The notes beneath the pieces were generated by a model. The model was not told the origin of the DNA. It saw nothing but the letters and a program-made list of their open reading frames with translations, and ran no database searches. The translations under genes were made by a program, and so were the position numbers. Shown here in pieces: positions 33,871-41,890 of a stretch of 64,000 bases of DNA. This DNA is from Chryseobacterium arachidis (GTDB lineage: Bacteria > Bacteroidota > Bacteroidia > Flavobacteriales > Weeksellaceae). Numbering within the stretch: the first letter of the stretch is position 1; every line of letters begins with the position of its first letter. The DNA is taken from positions 62,001 through 126,000 of the forward strand of contig NZ_FQUT01000010.1 of NCBI RefSeq assembly GCF_900129245.1. Reading direction: 5' to 3'.

Positions 33871-34557
33871 TTGAAAAAAACAATCATTTTTTTAATCCTA
33901 ACTGTAATAATTTCCTGCCATAAATATCAGGAAAGAAAAAAGATGATCTCTCCAAAAACAGCTTCCGGAGCAACTGCTAAGCAAGATATTCCGGAGCAGG
34001 ATACAATTTCAGAAAAGGAGATAATTTGCGATTCCGTCTATCAAAATAAAAATTACAAAATTGTGCTAAGACATTTTTCATGGGAAAAAAGCTATGAGGA
34101 AAACGATAAAAACACAGTTTTCATTTTCAGCAAAAAAATACATGGAAAATATCAAGAACTCTTCCGGGATTCTATTGAGTCTCATACCGGCGATTATGAA
34201 TTTCGGGATTTTAATGGTGACAACATTAAGGATATTCTTATTCAAAATATATCTGACGTAAGAAGCAATTGGACGTATTATTTGTATTTAGTTGATCTTA
34301 AAAACGACAGACTGACAAAAGTCAAAAATTTTAATCAAATTAAAAATCCAAATTATTTATCGAAATATAATTTAATAGACAGTCAGGTAATATCCGGCAG
34401 AAATTGGACGTCGTTTTATCAGATCAAGAAAGACACGGTTTTCGACTTTGGATATGTAATTTATGACGGTGAAGATGAAAATGGAAAGACTGTTGATTTT
34501 AACAAAGAATATGATAAAACACTGTTGAAAGTTCTTAAAAATAAAAATTACAAATAA
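33871..34557 (+). CDS. Lipoprotein, unknown function, paired with DUF4919
   Basis: Translation probably begins at the TTG at 33871, because it gives a proper lipoprotein signal (KKTIIFLILTVIISCHKYQ, acceptor Cys17) and no ATG is in place. The 228-residue product has an FG-GAP-like or EF-hand-like stretch YEFRDFNGDNIKDILIQNI, which can bind Ca2+, and otherwise no known domain. It follows the DUF4919 gene closely; a joint role at the cell surface is possible. Confidence 0.78.
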   Translation: MKKTIIFLILTVIISCHKYQERKKMISPKTASGATAKQDIPEQDTISEKEIICDSVYQNKNYKIVLRHFSWEKSYEENDKNTVFIFSKKIHGKYQELFRDSIESHTGDYEFRDFNGDNIKDILIQNISDVRSNWTYYLYLVDLKNDRLTKVKNFNQIKNPNYLSKYNLIDSQVISGRNWTSFYQIKKDTVFDFGYVIYDGEDENGKTVDFNKEYDKTLLKVLKNKNYK

Positions 34558-34602
34558 ATAAGCCCCGAGGCAAGCCTCGAAGTATTCTCTTCGAATAAAA
34601 TA

Positions 34603-34628
34603 AAAAACCTGTCGCTTGACAGGTTTTT
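34603..34628 (+). terminator. Terminator after the lipoprotein gene
   Basis: AAAAACCTGTC pairs perfectly with GACAGGTTTTT around GCTT. It is bidirectional and may also serve the minus-strand gene at 34667. Confidence 0.85.
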
Positions 34629-34666
34629 CGTATATAAAAAGCTTTCGATTTAAATATGTAACTTCA

Positions 34667-35041
34667 TTAACTTCTTGTTCTTTTCATCCATAAAAAGATG
34701 AAACCTACGACAAGAAAAAACAATACGAAATTCTGAATAAAGTTGATATAATCAATTCTTAAAATTCCAAAAGATAAGAAATGATCTGTATTTGCTGAAT
34801 ATTTTTTCAAGTAAAAATACTTAGGAAAGCCATAAGTTTTTATGATCCAGTCTTTTGAATTTGAAGTTTCATAATATAATAATCCAGCAAAGGTTACAAT
34901 CAGCGTCAGTAAAATTATTTTCCAATCCAACAGTAGCTTCCAGTTTAGTTTTCTTTGTCTTATCACTGCAAAATTTGCAATGATTAAAACAGATAATAAA
35001 GCTAAAAAGTATGTTGTAGTGAAATGATTATGAAAATCCAT
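34667..35041 (-). CDS. Small membrane protein, unknown function
   Basis: The 124-residue product has three membrane helices (about 10-28, 42-60, 96-117) and a short soluble loop between the second and third (NSKDWIIKTYGFPKYFYLKK). I recognise no family. It lies 29 bp downstream of the urocanate hydratase gene on the same strand, so it may be read through from it, but nothing links it to histidine breakdown. Confidence 0.65.
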   Translation of the reverse strand: MDFHNHFTTTYFLALLSVLIIANFAVIRQRKLNWKLLLDWKIILLTLIVTFAGLLYYETSNSKDWIIKTYGFPKYFYLKKYSANTDHFLSFGILRIDYINFIQNFVLFFLVVGFIFLWMKRTRS

Positions 35042-35070
35042 TACAAGGCTGATTTCTTTAAATTATTAAA

Positions 35071-37056
35071 TTAAAAAAGACTTTCATCCACAAAATTCGG
35101 AAGCGTTACTTTCAGATTAGGTTCTGCTTCCATCGCTCTTTTGATGGCGAAAACAGCACCTTCATTTCTTGCCCAGCTTCGTCTTGAAATTCCGTTATTC
35201 ACGTCCCAGAACAGCATCGATTTTAGTCTTCTGTCGGCATCATCGCTTCCATCGAGCAACATCCCGAAACCACCGTTGATTACTTCTCCCCAGCCAACAC
35301 CACCACCGTTGTGAATACTTACCCAAGTCGCCCCACGGAAACTGTCACCAATGACATTATGAATCGCCATATCTGCCGTAAATCTCGAACCGTCATAAAT
35401 ATTGGAAGTCTCTCTATACGGCGAATCCGTGCCCGAAACATCGTGATGGTCTCTACCCAAAACCACTGCCCCGATTTCTCCGTTTTTAATGGCTTTGTTG
35501 AAGGCTTCTGCGATTTTCATTCTTCCTTCGGCATCGGCGTATAAAATTCTCGCCTGTGAACCCACGACCAGATTATTTTCCTGCGCCCCTTTAATCCACT
35601 GGATATTATCTTTCATTTGCTGTTGGATTTCTTCGGGAGAATTTTTGATCATTTCCTCTAAAACCTGACAGGCAATTTCGTCTGTTTTCTGTAAATCTTC
35701 CGGTTTTCCGCTGGTACAAACCCAACGGAACGGTCCGAAACCATAATCAAAACACATCGGTCCCATAATATCCTGAACATAACTTGGGTATTTAAATTCT
35801 CTTCCCAACGTAGGATTTTCTGCCATTACATCGGCTCCGGCTCTTGAAGCTTCCAACAAGAAAGCATTTCCGTAATCGAAGAAATACGTTCCTTTTTCTG
35901 TATGTTTATTGATAGCTGCCGCGTGTCTTCTTAAGGTTTCCTGAACTTTTTCTTTGAATAATTCAGGGTTTTCAGCCATCATGGTATTGGATTCCTCAAA
36001 GGTTTGACCAACCGGATAATAACCTCCAGCCCAAGGATTATGAAGCGAAGTCTGATCTGAACCGATATCGATTCTTAAATTTTCTGCATCAAATTTCTCC
36101 CAAACCTCAACGATATTTCCAAGATAAGCCAGAGAAACCGTTTCCTGATTTTCCTGAGCTTTTTTCACTCTTGCAACCAATTCATCCAGATTTTCGTGGA
36201 TTTCATTCACCCATTTCTGGTCGTGACGGATTTTGGTAATCTTCGGATTCACTTCCGCAATTACCGTAACGCAACCTGCAATATTTCCAGCTTTTGGCTG
36301 AGCTCCGGACATTCCGCCCAGTCCTGAAGTCACGAACAATCCGCCTTTTGGTTCTTTATTTATTTTTCTGAACGCATTCAGAACAGTAATCGTCGTTCCG
36401 TGAACAATTCCCTGCGGACCAATGTACATATAAGACCCGGCCGTCATTTGTCCGTACTGCGTCACCCCCAACGCATTGAATTTCTCCCAATCATCCGGTT
36501 TGGAATAATTCGGAATCATCATTCCGTTCGTCACGACTACTCTTGGCGCATCTTTATGTGAAGGAAACAGTCCCATCGGATGTCCGGAATACATCGTTAA
36601 TGTTTGTTCGTCAGTCATTTCAGACAGATATTTCATCGTCAAAAGATACTGCGCCCAGTTTGAGAAGACCGCACCATTTCCACCATATGTAATTAGTTCG
36701 TGCGGATGTTGAGCCACTGCATAATCCAGATTATTCTGAATCATCAGCATAATCGCTTTTGCCTGCTCCGATTTTCCCGGATATTCTGCAATATCTCTCG
36801 CTTTCATCTCATAATCCGGACGGAAACGATACATATAAATCCTTCCGTATTTCTCCAACTCTTCCTTAAATTCCGGCAAAAGTTCTGCGTGAAATTTTGG
36901 ATCGAAATAACGTAAAGCGTTTTTCAGAGCGAGTTTTTTTTCTTCTTCTCCTAAAATCTCTTTACGCTTCGGAGCGTGATTGATATGGGTTTCGTAGGGT
37001 TTTGGCTGTGGCAACTGGCTTGGAATGCCTTGCTGTATCTGTTCCTGGAATGTCAT
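35071..37056 (-). CDS. hutU: Urocanate hydratase
   Basis: The 661-residue enzyme hydrates urocanate to imidazolone propionate in histidine degradation and uses NAD+ as electrophilic cofactor. Family landmarks are MYSGHPMGLFPSHKDAPR, VTSGLGGMSGAQPKAGNIAG, SLHNPWAGGYYPVGQTFEES, the MGPMCFDYGFGPFRWVCTSG active-site region and the closing GDSFRGATWVSIHNGGGVGW. It is about 100 residues longer than the Pseudomonas enzyme (about 557), as is usual in Bacteroidota. The frame opens at 37143, but MTFQEQIQQG at 37056 fits the family start and the extra codons look like untranslated leader. No other hut gene is in the window. Confidence 0.95.
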   Translation of the reverse strand: MTFQEQIQQGIPSQLPQPKPYETHINHAPKRKEILGEEEKKLALKNALRYFDPKFHAELLPEFKEELEKYGRIYMYRFRPDYEMKARDIAEYPGKSEQAKAIMLMIQNNLDYAVAQHPHELITYGGNGAVFSNWAQYLLTMKYLSEMTDEQTLTMYSGHPMGLFPSHKDAPRVVVTNGMMIPNYSKPDDWEKFNALGVTQYGQMTAGSYMYIGPQGIVHGTTITVLNAFRKINKEPKGGLFVTSGLGGMSGAQPKAGNIAGCVTVIAEVNPKITKIRHDQKWVNEIHENLDELVARVKKAQENQETVSLAYLGNIVEVWEKFDAENLRIDIGSDQTSLHNPWAGGYYPVGQTFEESNTMMAENPELFKEKVQETLRRHAAAINKHTEKGTYFFDYGNAFLLEASRAGADVMAENPTLGREFKYPSYVQDIMGPMCFDYGFGPFRWVCTSGKPEDLQKTDEIACQVLEEMIKNSPEEIQQQMKDNIQWIKGAQENNLVVGSQARILYADAEGRMKIAEAFNKAIKNGEIGAVVLGRDHHDVSGTDSPYRETSNIYDGSRFTADMAIHNVIGDSFRGATWVSIHNGGGVGWGEVINGGFGMLLDGSDDADRRLKSMLFWDVNNGISRRSWARNEGAVFAIKRAMEAEPNLKVTLPNFVDESLF

Positions 37057-37243
37057 ATTACAGTTTAAAGTTCTATGTTTAACGTTAAAAGTTAATTGAA
37101 AATTCAAAGTTTTAAAGATATTCAATTTGGAAAAATCGTGCAACTAATGTGAGGAATTTCATTAGCGCTCTTAGATTCTTCCCTTTAATCTTTATCTTAC
37201 AGGAGTTTTAAATACTTATATTTCTCATTTAATAAAATAAAAA

Positions 37244-37266
37244 ACCTTGCTGAAATTCAGCAAGGT
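37244..37266 (-). terminator. Terminator of the acidic small gene
   Basis: ACCTTGCTGAA pairs perfectly with TTCAGCAAGGT; on the minus strand it is followed by TTTTTTATTTTATT. Confidence 0.85.
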
Positions 37267-37288
37267 CATTTATTATAAGTGAAATTCT

Positions 37289-37582
37289 TTAAGTCAAAAC
37301 ATCATCATTTTCTTCCTCATGATCATCATCGTTATCGCTTAAACTCCAGTAGTTATTTTCTTCATCTTCGCTTCCGATTTCCTCCATGTCATCATCGTCA
37401 TCCACTCCCGGAATATCAAGCCCTTTATCTAATTTATCTTCATCAAAATTTTCATCTTCCATTGGTCTTCCATCACCATCAAGCGTGATATGCTTTTCCT
37501 GATTAAAAATATCCTCGCTGGGCGTATACTCTCTTTGTTCGAGTCTTCTCTCCTGTTCCTGTTCGCTGTTTTCGGGTATCAT
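37289..37582 (-). CDS. Small highly acidic protein, unknown function
   Basis: The 97-residue product is dominated by Asp and Glu, with runs such as DDDDDMEEIGSEDEE near residues 60-75 and a C-terminal DNDDDHEEENDD. No domain, signal peptide or membrane helix is visible. Low-complexity acidic proteins of this kind are common in Flavobacteriia and are often annotated hypothetical; a counter-ion or chaperone-like role is a guess. It has its own terminator just downstream. Confidence 0.75.
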   Translation of the reverse strand: MIPENSEQEQERRLEQREYTPSEDIFNQEKHITLDGDGRPMEDENFDEDKLDKGLDIPGVDDDDDMEEIGSEDEENNYWSLSDNDDDHEEENDDVLT

Positions 37583-37632
37583 AATAATTATATTTAGTGT
37601 TGAATTAAAGTAAACAAAAATAATTCCAGTTT

Positions 37633-38616
37633 CTAAGAATTTCGGGAATAAATTTCAGGATTGGCGCAAGTCGGCATTTTTTCTCTTTTTGAAAAAGCAA
37701 TCAGATTTTCGGCGGCCAGTTTTGCCATTCCGCTCCTTGCTTCTATCGTGGCAGAGCCTATATGCGGAAGCACACAGACATTCGAAAGTCCTAAAATAGG
37801 ATCTTCTTTAAAAATCGGTTCAGGATTCGTTACATCCAATCCGGCACCCCATATTTTTCTTTCCGTGAGCGCATCATAAAGGTCTTTCTGATTGTGAAAA
37901 CCGCCTCTCGCCGTATTAACGAAAATTGCGTTTTCCTTCATTTTTTCAAAGACCGATTTGTTGAAAAGCTCTTTCTGCTCAGGCTTAAAATTAGCATGGA
38001 TGCTAAGGACATCAGATTGTGCAATCAATTCTTCAAATGAAACGTATTTTGCACCTAATTCATTTTCTGCTTCCTCGCTGCGATGGCGATTATGATAAAT
38101 AATATCCATATCAAAAGCAACTTTTGATTTTTTCGCCATTTCAAAACCAATTCTTCCCAGTCCGAAAATTCCCAATGTTTTTCCGTACAATTCCTGACCT
38201 AAAGCATGTAGAGGATCGAAATCTCCCCAATTTCCTGATTTCACTTTTTCAAAATTGTAGGCTGCTCTTCTTGCAACCGATTGCATCAACAAGAATGCAA
38301 CATCCGAAGTAGCTTTACTTAAAACATCGGGCGTATTTCCGATCGGAATATTTCTTTGATTTGCTTCCTGAATATCTACATGATCAAAACCTACGGAATA
38401 CAATGCAATTGCCTTTATATTGGGACATTCATTAAAAAAATCTTTGTCATATTTAAACTCGCTTCCCACACTCAAAATAACGTCGTTGCTTTTACAATAG
38501 CTCAGCCACTCTTCTTGTGAAAGATTTTCGTGTTCAGGAATAAAAATTTCAAGACCGGCGTTTTCCAGCAAATGAATTCCGATTTCAGGAATTCTTTTCG
38601 TTATAAATACCTTCAT
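37633..38616 (-). CDS. D-2-hydroxyacid dehydrogenase (GhrB-like)
   Basis: The 327-residue NAD(P)-dependent enzyme has the FDH/GDH-type catalytic domain around a Rossmann domain with GLGRIGFEMAKK. The catalytic triad is in place: Arg in NTARGGFH, Glu in DVTNPEPI, and His in LPHIGSAT. It resembles glyoxylate/hydroxypyruvate reductases; exact substrate unknown. The basic residue pair HNRHRSEEAE after strand 2 suggests NADPH. It stands alone, with weak hairpin DNA downstream of the next gene. Confidence 0.92.
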   Translation of the reverse strand: MKVFITKRIPEIGIHLLENAGLEIFIPEHENLSQEEWLSYCKSNDVILSVGSEFKYDKDFFNECPNIKAIALYSVGFDHVDIQEANQRNIPIGNTPDVLSKATSDVAFLLMQSVARRAAYNFEKVKSGNWGDFDPLHALGQELYGKTLGIFGLGRIGFEMAKKSKVAFDMDIIYHNRHRSEEAENELGAKYVSFEELIAQSDVLSIHANFKPEQKELFNKSVFEKMKENAIFVNTARGGFHNQKDLYDALTERKIWGAGLDVTNPEPIFKEDPILGLSNVCVLPHIGSATIEARSGMAKLAAENLIAFSKREKMPTCANPEIYSRNS

Positions 38617-38644
38617 TTTACAATTTATTTTGATTTATTTTTCA

Positions 38645-38682
38645 AATAAAAAACCTCACTTCCATAAAAAGCAAGGTTTTCT
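38645..38682 (-). terminator. Weak terminator of the 84-residue gene
   Basis: AAAACCT and AGGTTTT enclose a loop with a partial inner pairing; on the minus strand it is followed by TTATTTG. Confidence 0.5.
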
Positions 38683-38699
38683 AACTTTAATATTAAAAA

Positions 38700-38954
38700 T
38701 TATTTTTCTTCATCTTTGTGTTTGTCCCACGCATCAGAAGCCATTTTCTGAATTTCTTCCCAAACTTCTTTTGCTGATTTCTGAGCATGGCTTACAAATC
38801 CTTGTTTCGTTGCTTCATGATTCTGACTTTTCATGTCGTTGATATAACCTTTCACCTGTTTCGAATAACTTTCTGTATGATATCCAGAATTATTATGTAA
38901 ATTTTTCTGAATATTACTGAAATCGTGTGACGACTTAAATCTATTCGTGTCCAT
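38700..38954 (-). CDS. Small helical protein, unknown function
   Basis: The 84-residue hydrophilic product is rich in Lys, Glu, Gln and Asn and contains KSAKEVWEEIQKMASDAWDK. Its composition and amphipathic helices resemble stress-related or phasin-like small proteins, but no family is clear. It has no signal peptide. It precedes the hydroxyacid dehydrogenase gene and is not obviously in its operon. Confidence 0.7.
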   Translation of the reverse strand: MDTNRFKSSHDFSNIQKNLHNNSGYHTESYSKQVKGYINDMKSQNHEATKQGFVSHAQKSAKEVWEEIQKMASDAWDKHKDEEK

Positions 38955-39016
38955 AATAATAAAATTTAGTGATTGGTAAAGGTTTCAATTCAATTATCAT
39001 TCCGAACAGGCGAAAA

Positions 39017-39412
39017 TTATTTTTTAATTTGAATTAATTCGCCCTTTCTTTTCATCAGGTTTTTATAATCCCATTGAATTTTCTCTGATTTTTCAAGACA
39101 CCTTTTTATATCGTTCTCATTAATCTCGGAAATATCATTATAAAATACAGAAGCATCCTGAAATTTTTCACCATGAACATTTAAAATCTCTTCATTAAAA
39201 GATTTTCCACTCCAGAACATCAACCGAATTCCTTTCTTTTGTTTGCTATATCCTACAATCGGGTTTCCATCCAAAAACCAGACAGGATGTGCATGCCAGA
39301 TTTTAGATTCGGCTTCGATCAGGTTTTCGCTGATAATTTCGGAAAGTTTTTCACAAATCTGTTGATCTGATTCGGTTTGGGATTCGTTGTATTTTTGGAT
39401 GTCGGAACTCAT
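39017..39412 (-). CDS. DUF1801 domain-containing protein
   Basis: The 131-residue protein has the DUF1801 core: ESKIWHAHPVWFLDGNPIVG, then KQKKGIRLMFWSGKSFNEE. The fold is a small alpha-beta module found in YdhG-like proteins and some iron-binding or stress-related proteins; no reaction is known. It stands alone, and the following non-coding stretch carries palindromic repeats. Confidence 0.85.
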   Translation of the reverse strand: MSSDIQKYNESQTESDQQICEKLSEIISENLIEAESKIWHAHPVWFLDGNPIVGYSKQKKGIRLMFWSGKSFNEEILNVHGEKFQDASVFYNDISEINENDIKRCLEKSEKIQWDYKNLMKRKGELIQIKK

Positions 39413-39472
39413 GGTTTAGGATTTTTAAGTCCTTTAAAATTAATATTTTTTAATCTTTGTTTAAATATAAGT

Positions 39473-39530
39473 TTAGGCTAAAGCCGATTTTAATTGATTT
39501 TGATATTATAAACAGGCTAAAGACCTTTCC
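39473..39530 (+). repeat. Decayed double-hairpin repeat (GGCTAAAGCC type)
   Basis: TTTAGGCTAAAGCCGA followed about 30 bp later by ACAGGCTAAAGACCTTTCCT. It matches the order and orientation of the copies at 11374-11434 and 50121-50185 but with mutated stems. Confidence 0.65.
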
Positions 39531-39588
39531 TATCGAATAGTTGTCTGCGGAACTGGTGTTTGAGACCAGTGCATCTACCAATTATTTA

Positions 39589-39667
39589 ATATCATTCGAA
39601 TGAAGAAGAATCTTTTGAATGGTTTTTAATAGATTCTTCACATCATTGTGTTTCGTTCTGAATGACA
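39589..39667. repeat. Decayed 'TCATTCTGAATG' palindromic repeat
   Basis: TCATTCGAATGAAGAAGAAT then CT on the left and AGATTCTTCACATCATTGTG then TTTCGTTCTGAATGACA on the right. It is related to 17173-17250. Confidence 0.6.
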
Positions 39668-39703
39668 GAGTAGGTATTTGTAAAGTAGAAGTATTACTTA
39701 AAC

Positions 39704-40357
39704 TTACTGATTCGTATTCCCCAACATTGGCACGAATTTATACGCACCAAATTCCTCTTTTTCAAACTCAGTCGGTGAGACTTTGGTGAATCTGTACAAC
39801 ACCTGTTCGTCGGTCGGACCTAAAGGAATCACCATTTTACCGCCCACTTTTAATTGTTTTAATAATTCTGTAGGCAAAACTCCTGCTCCGCAAGTCACGA
39901 TAATTTTATCAAAAGGAGCAAAAGTAGGAAGTCCCGCAAAACCGTCTCCAAAACTTTGAAATTTCGGGTACAAATGCATTTCCCGAAGCTTTTTCTTTGA
40001 AAAATCAAAAAGGTCTTTTTGCCTTTCAACGGTGTAAACATGGGCTTTCATTGCTAATAAAACAGCCGTCTGATATCCGCAGCCGGTTCCTATTTCAAGA
40101 ATTTTTTCACCTTGTTTCACTTCTAAAAGTTCAGACTGCTCGGCAACCGTTGAAGGGTGTGAAATGGTCTGATGTGCTAAAATCGGGAAAGCACGGTCTT
40201 CATAGGCAAAATCTTCAAAAATACTTTCTATGAAAAGATGCCTCGGAACCTCGTTCATTGCCGACAATACATTTTCATCCGAAATTCCTATTTTATTTCG
40301 AAGATAATCAACCAAAATCTTTCTTTTTCCCTTGTGTACAAACGAATCTTGCGTCAT
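39704..40357 (-). CDS. pcm: Protein-L-isoaspartate O-methyltransferase
   Basis: The 217-residue SAM-dependent enzyme repairs isoaspartyl residues in aged proteins. The PCMT signature is present: the AdoMet motif ILEIGTGCGYQTAVLLAM, upstream TISHPSTVAEQSELL, and DKIIVTCGAGVLPTELLKQL. The open frame extends to 40411, but MTQDSFVHKGKRK at 40357 matches the family start. It is divergent from the Gfo/Idh gene at 40490. Confidence 0.94.
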   Translation of the reverse strand: MTQDSFVHKGKRKILVDYLRNKIGISDENVLSAMNEVPRHLFIESIFEDFAYEDRAFPILAHQTISHPSTVAEQSELLEVKQGEKILEIGTGCGYQTAVLLAMKAHVYTVERQKDLFDFSKKKLREMHLYPKFQSFGDGFAGLPTFAPFDKIIVTCGAGVLPTELLKQLKVGGKMVIPLGPTDEQVLYRFTKVSPTEFEKEEFGAYKFVPMLGNTNQ

Positions 40358-40489
40358 TAGATGGTAGTTATTAGGTAGCAGGCAATAGTTTTCACAAAAG
40401 TAAAAAAACAAACCGTATTTGTCAACCTAAAACCTATCATCTGTTACCGAATTTCTAAAAGTGTTATATTTACAAAAATTTAATACAGC

Positions 40490-41452
40490 ATGTTAAAAGC
40501 AGGTTTGGTAGGTGCCGGACATTTGGGAAAAATACATTTACGACTTCTAAATCAGTCTGATAAATATGAATTTGTAGGTTTTCACGACAAAGACGTAGAA
40601 AACGGGAAAAAACTGGAAGCCGAATTCGGATACAAATATTTTGAAAATTTTGATGATTTGCTTGAGCAGATCGATATGTTGGACATTGTGACACCAACGC
40701 TTTACCATTATGATTATGCTTTAAAAGCGATCGATAAAGGTCTTCACTTTTTTATTGAAAAGCCGGTGACCCAGACGTTGGAACAGGCAGAAGAACTTCT
40801 TCAGAAATGTAAGGAAAAAGGGATTAAAGCTCAGGTTGGGCACGTGGAAAGATACAATCCGGCTTTTATTGCGACGAAGGAATATATCAACAATCCTATG
40901 TTTATTGAGATCCACAGACTGGCGGAATTCAATCCTCGTGGAACGGATGTTTCTGTGGTGTTGGATTTAATGATTCATGATCTTGATATTTTATTAAGCA
41001 TTGCAAAATCTAAGGTTAAAAACATTCACGCAAGCGGTGTTTGTGTCGTAAGCAAGACTCCGGATATTGCCAACGCAAGGATTGAATTTGAAAACGGCTG
41101 CGTTGCGAATTTAACGACTTCAAGAATTTCGATGAAAGCGATGAGAAAAAGCCGTTTTTTCCAGAAAGACGCGTATATTTCAGTTGATTTTTTAGAGAAA
41201 AAAGCGGAAGTAATCCGAATGAAAGATGCTCCTGAAAACCCTACTCCATTCGACATGATCATTGAAAATGCAGATGGCGAAAAGAACCAGATTTTGTTTG
41301 AATATCCGAATATCCAGGCAAATAATGCCATTTTGGATGAGCTGAATTCTTTTGCAGATTCCATCACCGAAGACAAACATGTTGAAGTTTCTATTGAAGA
41401 CGGAACAGAGGCTTTGAAAGTGGCTTTGGAGATTATGAAGCTGATTTCTTAA
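40490..41452 (+). CDS. Gfo/Idh/MocA-family oxidoreductase
   Basis: The 320-residue protein has an N-terminal Rossmann domain (GLVGAGHLGKIHLRLL) and the family's EKP motif (FIEKPVTQT), followed by a C-terminal alpha/beta domain with HVERYNPAF and VLDLMIHDLDILLS. This is the layout of inositol or sugar dehydrogenases and related NAD(P)-dependent reductases; the substrate cannot be read. No partner sugar genes are nearby, so a carbohydrate role is unproved. The following 440 bp contain no gene. Confidence 0.9.
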   Translation: MLKAGLVGAGHLGKIHLRLLNQSDKYEFVGFHDKDVENGKKLEAEFGYKYFENFDDLLEQIDMLDIVTPTLYHYDYALKAIDKGLHFFIEKPVTQTLEQAEELLQKCKEKGIKAQVGHVERYNPAFIATKEYINNPMFIEIHRLAEFNPRGTDVSVVLDLMIHDLDILLSIAKSKVKNIHASGVCVVSKTPDIANARIEFENGCVANLTTSRISMKAMRKSRFFQKDAYISVDFLEKKAEVIRMKDAPENPTPFDMIIENADGEKNQILFEYPNIQANNAILDELNSFADSITEDKHVEVSIEDGTEALKVALEIMKLIS

Positions 41453-41748
41453 AGGAAAATATTAAAAAGCATTGTCAACCGTAAAGTAGTCAATTATTTC
41501 AATGCACTATTCTTACTGATTACTTTATTTGAAATTATCCTTCAACTATGTAATCGGATTGCGAGTTTTAAAAATTTTTTAATTTATGTTGATTTGACAA
41601 GCAGATGCATTACAAGAATATTATTTTTAATCATTGGATTCAATTATTTTAAAAAATTCAAAAATTAAAGAAGTTTATTCCACAAATACTTATTGCTTTT
41701 CATCAGCAGTCATGTGATCTCAATTAAACTGATTATTTAAAATATTTA

Positions 41749-41774
41749 AAAGCGGGCTATTAAGCTCGCTTTTT
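41749..41774. terminator. Hairpin in the gap before the glucanase gene
   Basis: AAAGCGGGCT and AGCTCGCTTT (one mismatch) with a TATTA loop, followed by TTTATTTTT. It lies about 300 bp after the Gfo/Idh gene and is the last recognisable signal in the 41453-41890 gap. Confidence 0.65.
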
Positions 41775-41823
41775 ATTTTTACTAATTCCTTAAATTGTTT
41801 ATTTCCATTCAATAATTTTTAAA

Positions 41824-41831
41824 TATATTTG
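41824..41831 (+). promoter_or_regulatory. -7 element of the glucanase gene
   Basis: TATATTTG, 59 bp upstream of the start codon. Confidence 0.6.
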
Positions 41832-41890
41832 TGAATACTTTAAAATTATTATTCTTAAAAAATCCCCAATATTTAAATAATTAAACTATT

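Noticed and set aside
37057..37143. 29-residue N-terminal extension of urocanate hydratase
   Set aside because: It has no counterpart in the family and is AT-rich leader sequence.
41453..41890. tRNA or small gene in the long gap before the glucanase
   Set aside because: No cloverleaf or conserved TTCRA loop is seen, and frames are short with frequent stops.
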